This document shows positions 1 to 4,668 of a stretch of 6,776 nucleotides of DNA, one piece after another. Every line of letters starts with the position of its first letter. Within the stretch, counting starts at the first letter, position 1. The stretch comes from CAYNNP01 sp964398215 (lineage in GTDB: Bacteria; Planctomycetota; Planctomycetia; Pirellulales; Pirellulaceae). The stretch covers positions 1-6,776 of the forward strand of contig CAYNNP010000299.1 of the NCBI GenBank assembly GCA_964398215.1, in the 5' to 3' direction. The notes beneath the pieces are model-generated. The model was not told where the DNA came from, searched no databases, and saw only the letters and a list, made by a program, of their open reading frames with translations. Made by a program: the position numbers and the translations under genes.

Positions 1-242
1 CCAAGACAAGGCGCGCCGATCAACAATTCCCAGAGTTTTTCTCTCCTGCGGCCAAAAAGTCGATTTTTACCTGTGATTTACGGTATTTGGGACGCAGTCG
101 CAAGAAAATTGAAAACGATTGGTAACACTTTCTCCGTTCGCTCGCTTGGCTACTCAGTAAGAGAAACAAACGAAAGCAGCGATCAGAGCAGAGTCGATGT
201 TTTCGCATCCAAAATCAATCTGCGAACTTTGGAGATAAAGCG
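1..242. other. Left-edge region with no confident gene
   Basis: No convincing gene lies here. Two plus-strand frames are open from the left edge. One runs to a TAA at 123-125 (about 40 codons, ending in residues KIENDW) and could be the tail of a gene that starts outside the window. The other stays open to position 321 but overlaps the start of the next gene out of frame and looks like chance. Neither shows a motif I recognise. The part nearest the next gene is presumably its promoter and leader. I could not find a convincing -35/-10 pair. Confidence 0.4.
231..234 (+). promoter_or_regulatory. Ribosome binding site for the Tyr-rich secreted protein gene
   Basis: GGAG ends eight bases before the ATG at 243. 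This supports that start and the signal peptide that follows it. Confidence 0.6.
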
Positions 243-638
243 ATGTTCAAGAGAATCCTATTGTCAGCGGTACCAATGGTCTTGTTTGCTGGTGGTGTTT
301 TTGCTGATGACGACTTGTTGAAACAACTGGCGTCCGAGAACACAGACGTGGTCGCCGCCGTGGCCGATGACGATGTCGAGATGGGCAAGAATGATGTTGA
401 CCAGTTGATGGGCGACGCGGAAGAAAGTAGCGAAGAAACGATTGCCGCTTGCTATAGCAGAATCAGCTATCGCTATCCGAGCTACGGCTATCACTCCTCC
501 TACCCAGCCTACTCGTACCCAACTTACTCGTACCACAGCTATCCAACCTATCGGTACAACTACCGCCCCGTTGTGTACAAACCAGTTCACCACACCTACT
601 ACACGCCTGTGTACACCAGTTACTGGGGATGTTACTAG
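243..638 (+). CDS. Small secreted protein with acidic N-half and tyrosine-rich C-half
   Basis: This 131-residue protein is not one I can name. Residues 1-21 form a classical Sec signal peptide (MFKR, hydrophobic core, VFA cleavage site), so it is probably exported. The mature part is sharply divided. Residues 22-66 contain about sixteen Asp/Glu, only two Lys and no Tyr. Residues 70-131 contain twenty Tyr, many Ser, Pro, His and Arg, and no acidic residue. The Tyr block is built from short units such as SYPTY and SYHSY, and the DNA shows TACTCGTACC twice at a 15-base spacing (510-519 and 525-534). A Cys sits at each end of the block (C70, C130) and could form a disulfide. The composition suggests a structural, adhesive or cross-linkable envelope protein, which is inference. 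GGAG at 231-234 supports the start, and a strong terminator follows, so the gene is probably monocistronic. Confidence 0.8.
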   Translation: MFKRILLSAVPMVLFAGGVFADDDLLKQLASENTDVVAAVADDDVEMGKNDVDQLMGDAEESSEETIAACYSRISYRYPSYGYHSSYPAYSYPTYSYHSYPTYRYNYRPVVYKPVHHTYYTPVYTSYWGCY

Positions 639-644
639 GACTGA

Positions 645-665
645 AAGATCAGCGATTCTGATCTT
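645..665 (+). other. Perfect 8-bp hairpin just after the stop codon
   Basis: AAGATCAG (645-652) pairs perfectly with CTGATCTT (658-665) around the loop CGATT. It begins seven bases after the stop codon of the Tyr-rich protein gene and lies 20 bases before the intrinsic terminator. No T-run follows it, so it is not itself a terminator. It could protect the 3' end of the transcript from exonucleases, or be chance. Confidence 0.5.
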
Positions 666-685
666 GGACTGACAAAAATTCGCAG

Positions 686-717
686 AGCCCAGCACCCATG
701 CGGTGCGGGCTTTTTTT
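686..717 (+). terminator. Rho-independent terminator
   Basis: AGCCC-a-GCACC (686-696) pairs with GGTGC-GGGCT (702-711) around the loop CATGC, leaving A691 as a single bulge. Seven T residues follow (711-717). This is a textbook intrinsic terminator for the Tyr-rich protein gene. It ends only 47 bases before the next gene's ATG, so that gene either has a very compact promoter in the gap or depends on read-through. Confidence 0.85.
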
Positions 718-753
718 CTGAATTGAAATAGAAAACAAACCGACCATCCGACC

Positions 754-757
754 GGAG
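754..757 (+). promoter_or_regulatory. Ribosome binding site for the CARDB-like gene
   Basis: GGAG with seven bases to the ATG at 765. It supports the start that gives the signal sequence. Confidence 0.6.
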
Positions 758-764
758 AAAAACC

Positions 765-1541
765 ATGAAACGTTCCCTGATGTTGATCGCTGCACTAGCG
801 ATCGTGACCGCTTGCGGTGTCACTGCCAAAGCTGACCCAGCAGAGCTACAACAAATTTTGTACGGTGGTCAAAATTGCGACCACGTCATTCACCTCATGC
901 TCAAGCATGGCGTCAACAACGACCACCCAATCGATTCGATGTTGCAACCGACAATTCACGGACCTGTATTGATCAATGCGAATGACATTGGCGATTTGGA
1001 ACTGATACAAATCCAGCAACTGCCACACGACGATCCTGCTTGTGGTCCAAAATTCACAGTGGCGATCAAGAACAATAGCACCCGTGACGTGGCTGGGTTT
1101 CGCGTCACATTGGTCGCATTGTTTGGACGCATCAAATCGAATTCGCCGACCGCTATCACAAAGGTAGACAAAATTTGCGCAGGTCAAGTTGCTGAGATTT
1201 CAGTTCAGCTACCAATCGATTCGATGGCGATGGGTAACGCAAATGGTCAAATCTTGGCCTTTCAAAAACTGCTTGTTGTGATCGATAGTCTCGACCAGTT
1301 CATGGAGTCTAACGAAGCCAACAATCTGCGAGTCTTCGATCGTACATCGATTCCCACAATCCTACCGGCCGCTACCAGCACGCCTGTAAGCGTGGTGCCA
1401 ACGCCTGCCCAGCCGGTTCAAACAATTGATTCAGCAGTACCTCCGCCGCCAACGCCGGCAACAACTGCTCCTGTGGCCAACGATGAATTGAGTCAAGCAA
1501 TTGAACAGTTCACGAATCCGCCGAACCAAATTGCTCAGTGA
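765..1541 (+). CDS. Exported CARDB-like domain protein with Pro/Thr-rich tail
   Basis: The protein has 258 residues. The N-terminus (MKRS plus a hydrophobic stretch) is an export signal. It can be read two ways: VTAC (14-17) fits a lipobox with the lipidated Cys at 17, while AKA (21-23) fits signal peptidase I cleavage. Residues about 77-191 resemble a CARDB (cell-adhesion-related) immunoglobulin-like sandwich. An inner strand carries VAIKNNSTRDVAGFRV, then comes a GQVAEISVQLP segment, and the closing VVIDSLDQFMESNEANN matches the family's typical ending of an Asp followed by E-x-N-E-x-N-N. Residues 197-258 are a Pro/Thr/Ala-rich, probably disordered tail. CARDB domains usually sit on surface or secreted proteins and mediate protein or polymer contacts; the partner here is unknown. 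It follows the Tyr-rich gene on the same strand after a terminator, and converges with the thioesterase gene 52 bp downstream. Confidence 0.75.
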   Translation: MKRSLMLIAALAIVTACGVTAKADPAELQQILYGGQNCDHVIHLMLKHGVNNDHPIDSMLQPTIHGPVLINANDIGDLELIQIQQLPHDDPACGPKFTVAIKNNSTRDVAGFRVTLVALFGRIKSNSPTAITKVDKICAGQVAEISVQLPIDSMAMGNANGQILAFQKLLVVIDSLDQFMESNEANNLRVFDRTSIPTILPAATSTPVSVVPTPAQPVQTIDSAVPPPPTPATTAPVANDELSQAIEQFTNPPNQIAQ

Positions 1542-1593
1542 GCGTTTTGCAGTCGCGGCGGTTCAACGAATGGTAATGTGATCGACCTGGATT

Positions 1594-2004
1594 TCAGAGA
1601 TTCAAATCCAAGAATGCTTTTGGCAATCGGGTCGGTTTGCCTTGGTGGTCAACGCAAGCAATCGTTGACTTTGCTTGGACGATCAATTCGCCATCGCGAT
1701 GCAGTTGGTAGCGGTGCCTCACCCGTACTTTCCGGACCTCCGTTGTTTCGGTTGTCAGGACCAAAACATCATCAAACTCGGCCCCAAGGTGGTATTGGAT
1801 GCTGAGTTCCGTCACGACCAGCATCTTTCCAGCCGCCTCAAGTTGCTTGTAACTGACGCCGGCAGCACGCAGCATCTCGACTCGGCCACGTTCAAAGTAG
1901 TGCGTGTAGTTGCCATGATGAACTCGTTTTTGGGCGTCAGTTTCGTGGTATCGAACGCGGATTTCCGTTTGAAAATGACGAAGTGGGTTGTTGAGTTCGG
2001 ACAT
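1594..2004 (-). CDS. Acyl-CoA thioesterase, YbgC/FadM (4-HBT) hotdog family
   Basis: At 136 residues this has the normal length for the single-hotdog 4-hydroxybenzoyl-CoA thioesterase family, whose members hydrolyse acyl-CoA thioesters in the cytoplasm, usually as tetramers. Residues 16-46 contain the family signature: RVRYHETDAQKRVHHGNY followed by YFERGRVEMLRAAG. Asp23 is the expected catalytic acid, in the place of the Asp in the D-x-x-G/x-V-x-x-x-N-Y motif of YbgC and 4-HBT. The rest (VVTELSIQYHLGAEFDD, then a strand with RHRYQLHRDGELIVQAKST) matches the remaining hotdog strands. Substrate chain length cannot be read from sequence. In many bacteria ybgC lies beside tol-pal genes, but none are here. 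The CAT at 2002-2004 gives the ATG. No clear Shine-Dalgarno sequence precedes it. It is divergent from the ACT protein gene and shares a 147-bp upstream region with it. Confidence 0.88.
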   Translation of the reverse strand: MSELNNPLRHFQTEIRVRYHETDAQKRVHHGNYTHYFERGRVEMLRAAGVSYKQLEAAGKMLVVTELSIQYHLGAEFDDVLVLTTETTEVRKVRVRHRYQLHRDGELIVQAKSTIACVDHQGKPTRLPKAFLDLNL

Positions 2005-2151
2005 ATTCGGCAGGGACCAAGTTCATGCACGGGTTTCAATTGACCGGAAACGCCTGTGCAGCCTACACTTACGCTGCAACCATTTGAATACAAAATCACC
2101 TGGCAGGGATCGGTTGTAAGACCAGGGACGAAACGACCGCAAAGGAACGCC
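2005..2151. promoter_or_regulatory. Divergent promoter region between thioesterase and ACT genes
   Basis: These 147 bp separate two divergently transcribed genes and must hold both promoters, if each has its own. I found no convincing -35/-10 pair or operator palindrome. A GTG at 2056 could extend the ACT gene upstream by 32 residues, but the extra residues show no ACT-like pattern. Confidence 0.4.
2142..2146 (+). promoter_or_regulatory. Ribosome binding site deciding the ACT protein start
   Basis: AAGGA lies five bases before the ATG at 2152. It favours this start over the upstream GTG at 2056 and the internal ATG at 2197. Confidence 0.55.
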
Positions 2152-2661
2152 ATGAGTTTTAATGACGGAGAGGACAGCGGGATAACGTACGAAACCATGC
2201 GGGGAAGGAACTTTCCGGCAATTCGCCAGTTCACGATCTTTCTAGAGAATCGTGTTGGCCAGTTGCTAGAAGTTGTTCGCCGATTCGAGGGTACCGGGAT
2301 CCGTGTTTGTGCGCTATCGATCAGCGATTCGGCCGAATGTGCGTTCGTGCGATTCTTGTTGAGCGATGCGGACCGCGGCCGCGAGATTCTGGAGCGTGCT
2401 GGACTGCCGATCATTGAAAGCGATTTGATCGGGGTAGAACTTCCCGAAGGTCCCCAACCGCTACTGCGTGTTTGCACCGCGTTGCTGCAAGCAGAGCTGA
2501 ACATCATACAAGCGTACCCGCTGATCATTCGCCCTCGAGGCAACCCGGCTGTCGCGATCATGGTGGATAACATCGAAACTGCCATGATCACCCTTCAAGA
2601 AAAGGGATTCACAATGATCACGGAAGGCGATTTGATGGATGACCCAACGATCAATCAGTAG
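2152..2661 (+). CDS. Standalone tandem ACT-domain protein (COG4747-like)
   Basis: From the ATG at 2152 the protein has 169 residues and is almost entirely two ACT folds. The first is at about 26-95: IRQFTIFLENRVGQLLEVV with the N-x-x-G-x-L turn that binds small ligands in this family, then GTGIRVCALSI. The second is at about 103-159: LLRVCTALLQAELNIIQAYP, then a strand at AVAIMVD and a helix ending at GFTMITEGD. ACT domains bind amino acids and usually regulate enzymes of amino acid metabolism. Here no catalytic domain is attached, so the protein probably acts as a small ligand-binding regulator. This is typical of COG4747 proteins, whose role is poorly defined. The second copy lacks the clear N-x-x-G turn, so it may be structural. 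The extension from GTG 2056 looks non-coding. The gene stands alone; the next gene starts 244 bp downstream. Confidence 0.8.
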   Translation: MSFNDGEDSGITYETMRGRNFPAIRQFTIFLENRVGQLLEVVRRFEGTGIRVCALSISDSAECAFVRFLLSDADRGREILERAGLPIIESDLIGVELPEGPQPLLRVCTALLQAELNIIQAYPLIIRPRGNPAVAIMVDNIETAMITLQEKGFTMITEGDLMDDPTINQ

Positions 2662-2695
2662 CGTCTGTCGGTTTTCACGCGAACATAATCCATAG

Positions 2696-2718
2696 TCGGG
2701 CCTCTTCTTGAGAGCCGA
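2696..2718 (+). terminator. Possible terminator after the ACT gene
   Basis: TCGG and CTCT (2696-2699, 2702-2705) pair with AGAG and CCGA (2711-2718) around the loop TCTTG, with a two-base GC bulge. A TTTT run at 2725-2728 follows after six bases. The stem is bulged and the T-run is short and distant, so this would be a weak terminator at best. Confidence 0.35.
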
Positions 2719-2724
2719 TGGGCG

Positions 2725-2752
2725 TTTTCTCTACTTACGAAGGTAGAGAGAA
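2725..2752 (+). other. 12-bp stem-loop upstream of rtcB
   Basis: TTTTCTCTACTT (2725-2736) pairs with AGGTAGAGAGAA (2741-2752) around the loop ACGA, with two G-U pairs. It lies about 150 bp before the rtcB ATG. No T-run follows on either strand, so it is not a standard terminator. It could belong to the rtcB leader or be the 3' end structure of the ACT transcript. The strand at 2746-2752 (GAGAGAA) could also pair with TTCTCTC at 2840-2846. Confidence 0.45.
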
Positions 2753-2905
2753 AATCACTTTCCGCGTCCCGTTGCCATCGGGATTCGCTCCGCCGCTGGG
2801 AACTTGGAACTTGCTCCACCGTTAAAGAGAGGCAATCTGTTCTCTCCTGCCGGTGTAGCCAAGAATCCGTGCAAGCTTTTGTTCAACGTACATCAACGAA
2901 AAACC

Positions 2906-4390
2906 ATGAATCATCAAATCATTCCGACTGGCGAAGCGACTGCGATTTTGCCTGCAGGCGATCACCATTCTCCGATCAAGGTTTTTGGGACTGAGAAAAT
3001 CCGTGAAACGTTTGACGATCTGTGCTTGCAACAAGCCATCAACTCTCGCTGCGCGCCTGGCGTAACAGAAGTCGTATTGAATCCCGACGCGCACTGTGGT
3101 TACGGAGCGCCGATTGGTTGCGTGCTTGCTTCGCCAACGCACATCTACCCGGGGCCCGTTGGCTTCGACATCAAGTGTTCGATGAGTCTGTTGCAAACCG
3201 ACTTGCCGGAAGAAGCTGTGCAAGAAAAGGAAGTTCGCCGCAAGATCATTCACGCTGTTTGCCGTCGCATTCCGACTGGAATGGGTAAGGGTGCGCGCGA
3301 CGTTCCCAAGGGACGCAAGATCGATGAAAAAATCGGTAGCGCTGCGATGACCGAAGGCGCGTCTGCAAACGTACTGGCTTCGTTGGGTATTCCTGTCGAG
3401 TGGGCTGATCGCTGCGAAGACGCATTTCACCGTGGACACGACGGTACGGTGGATTCGCTGCGCGAGCGTCTGTATGAACTTCGCCAATCCCGCGTTCTCA
3501 AGAACTTTCGAGAGAAAGTTCAACAGCTTGGTTCGTATGGTGGCGGCAACCATTTTGGTGAATGCGAGATTGTTGACATCGCAGAAAACGATGAAGCGCG
3601 TGAGACCGCCGAGGTGTTCGGGTTGCGCGACGGGCATGTCGCGTTCCTTTCACACTGTGGTTCCCGTGGCGTTGGACATCGCCTAGCCAGCGGTCAGTTC
3701 AAGGCGCTGGAGCAAATGTTTGACACCTGGGGCATTCCGATGCCAGGTCAAGACAAGCAACTGGTCTACGCTCCCTTGGGGACTCCGCAAGCCGATGATT
3801 ACATTAACGACATGGCGATGGGCGCGAACTTCGCAACTGTGAACCACATGTTGATCAATGCGCTGGTTTTGGAAGCCTTTCAAGAGATCTTTCCTGGTAC
3901 GAAAGGTCAATTGGTTTACTTCATCAGCCACAACATCGCGCGGCAAGAAAGCGTTGACGGCAAGCTGTCGTGGGTTCACCGCAAGGGAGCAACACGTGCT
4001 TTCCCGGCAGGCCACCATGCGCTCAAGAGAACTCCGTTTGCTGATACCGGACATCCGATTCTGTTGCCAGGAAACCCGCAAGCCGGATCCAGCGTAATGG
4101 TCGCGATGCCAGGTGCAAAGGAAAGCTGCTATAGCGTGAACCACGGCGCTGGCCGCATGTTGGGCCGCCGCCGCGCGATGCGTGAACTGGATCAGAATAA
4201 AATCGACGCATCGTTCGAGGCCGCTGATATCTTGACCAACTGTCGCCGTTATCCACGTGATGAGGCGCCAGCTGCGTACAAGGATTTTGATGAAGTTCTA
4301 CGTAGTGTCGAAAAGGCCGATTTGGCAAAAGAAGTCGCTAGGCTTCGTGCTCGATTCGTGATCAAAGACGCCAGCGGCGCGGATGACTAA
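2906..4390 (+). CDS. rtcB: RNA-splicing ligase RtcB (3'-phosphate RNA ligase)
   Basis: The 494-residue product is a full-length RtcB. This enzyme is a GTP- and Mn(II)-dependent ligase that joins RNA 3'-phosphate or 2',3'-cyclic phosphate ends to 5'-OH ends in tRNA splicing and RNA repair. All hallmark positions are visible: NPDAH (59-63), the metal site GFDIKCSM with Asp88 and Cys91, GGGNHFGE with His216, LSHCGSRG with His250, ISHNIARQE with His342, the RKGA segment near 359, and VNHGAGR with His413, the residue that is guanylylated. The C-terminal RRYPRDEAPAAYKD segment also fits. E. coli RtcB has 408 residues, so this copy is longer, with an added stretch at about 115-200. The ATG at 2906 is preferred because family similarity begins near it. 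A TTG at 2804 would add 34 residues without family resemblance. There is no strong Shine-Dalgarno sequence. No archease, RtcA or RtcR gene lies nearby in this window. Confidence 0.93.
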   Translation: MNHQIIPTGEATAILPAGDHHSPIKVFGTEKIRETFDDLCLQQAINSRCAPGVTEVVLNPDAHCGYGAPIGCVLASPTHIYPGPVGFDIKCSMSLLQTDLPEEAVQEKEVRRKIIHAVCRRIPTGMGKGARDVPKGRKIDEKIGSAAMTEGASANVLASLGIPVEWADRCEDAFHRGHDGTVDSLRERLYELRQSRVLKNFREKVQQLGSYGGGNHFGECEIVDIAENDEARETAEVFGLRDGHVAFLSHCGSRGVGHRLASGQFKALEQMFDTWGIPMPGQDKQLVYAPLGTPQADDYINDMAMGANFATVNHMLINALVLEAFQEIFPGTKGQLVYFISHNIARQESVDGKLSWVHRKGATRAFPAGHHALKRTPFADTGHPILLPGNPQAGSSVMVAMPGAKESCYSVNHGAGRMLGRRRAMRELDQNKIDASFEAADILTNCRRYPRDEAPAAYKDFDEVLRSVEKADLAKEVARLRARFVIKDASGADD

Positions 4391-4395
4391 ACGTG

Positions 4396-4442
4396 AGCTA
4401 GCAAACGTTACGCGGCTCTCCCTGAGCCGCGTAGCGTTAGCT
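4396..4442. repeat. Large GC-rich palindrome downstream of rtcB
   Basis: A 15-bp stem with one G-U pair (4404-4418 with 4424-4438, loop TCCCT) is topped up by an outer AGCT/AGCT pairing (4396-4399 with 4439-4442) after a four-base bulge. It starts six bases after the rtcB stop. There is no T-tract on either side, so it is not a canonical terminator. Its form and position fit a REP-like intergenic palindrome that may protect the rtcB mRNA 3' end. Whether it is dispersed in the genome cannot be seen from a single copy. Confidence 0.7.
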
Positions 4443-4601
4443 GGAATGCGCACGGCGGCCGAAAATTCTGGCAGAATGCTGTCAGGGTAAAACCCGAACT
4501 TCCGCCCAATCCGCTCAAAAAACGACGTTTTGCGTAATATCTTGATCGGAATGGCTGGCTTTATGGGCGAACAACGGGGCGGGTGCCGTATGATAAAGGG
4601 A
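4443..4601. other. Spacer between rtcB and the zinc-ribbon gene
   Basis: No gene is supported here. Small inverted repeats are present: CTGGCAG/CTGTCAG (4468-4474, 4479-4485), GGGT/ACCC (4485-4488, 4492-4495) and AAAACG/CGTTTT around 4519-4531. They are too short to interpret. The promoter of the zinc-ribbon protein gene is expected in this spacer, but no clear consensus was found. Confidence 0.4.
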
Positions 4602-4632
4602 AGTGCTTTGAACTCGATCAAAGCATTCTTTT
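4602..4632 (+). terminator. Terminator-like stem-loop before the zinc-ribbon gene
   Basis: AGTGCTTTGA (4602-4611) pairs with TCAAAGCATT (4618-4627) around ACTCGA, giving a ten-pair stem with one G-U. C then TTTT (4629-4632) and further T-rich sequence follow. The stem is AT-rich in its core. It sits about 210 bp after the rtcB stop and only 37 bp before the GTG start of the next gene. It may terminate rtcB transcripts or act in the leader of the downstream gene. Confidence 0.5.
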
Positions 4633-4668
4633 CTTCATTTGTTGTGCAAGCATGAGAGAGTCCCTCAC

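Noticed and set aside
1..321. Long open frame from the left edge running into the Tyr-rich protein gene
   Set aside because: It overlaps 79 bases of a gene with a good ribosome binding site and signal peptide, shows no recognisable motif and has an ordinary mixed composition.
264..695. 143-codon minus-strand open frame opposite the Tyr-rich gene
   Set aside because: It lies antisense to a gene with clear protein-level structure and covers the terminator. Its Val/Ile-rich content is the mirror of Tyr codons.
1533..1548. GCTC/GAGC hairpin followed by TTTT at the end of the CARDB-like gene
   Set aside because: The stem is only four pairs with a three-base loop, too weak for an intrinsic terminator.
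1675..2043. 122-codon plus-strand open frame opposite the thioesterase
   Set aside because: The minus strand encodes an unmistakable hotdog thioesterase, and the plus-strand product has no family features.
1812..2591. 259-codon minus-strand open frame
   Set aside because: It overlaps both the thioesterase and the ACT protein gene, and its Ser/Arg-rich product looks like an antisense shadow.
39..2850. Eleven-base match (TTCTCTCCTGC) at 39-49 and 2840-2850
   Set aside because: Matches of this length are expected by chance in a window of this size, and the flanks do not agree.
2822..3637. 271-codon minus-strand open frame opposite rtcB
   Set aside because: The plus strand encodes a full RtcB with all catalytic motifs. 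The antisense product shows no domain.
4298..4621. 107-codon minus-strand open frame after rtcB
   Set aside because: It overlaps the rtcB 3' end and runs through the palindrome. It has no ribosome binding site of note and no motif.
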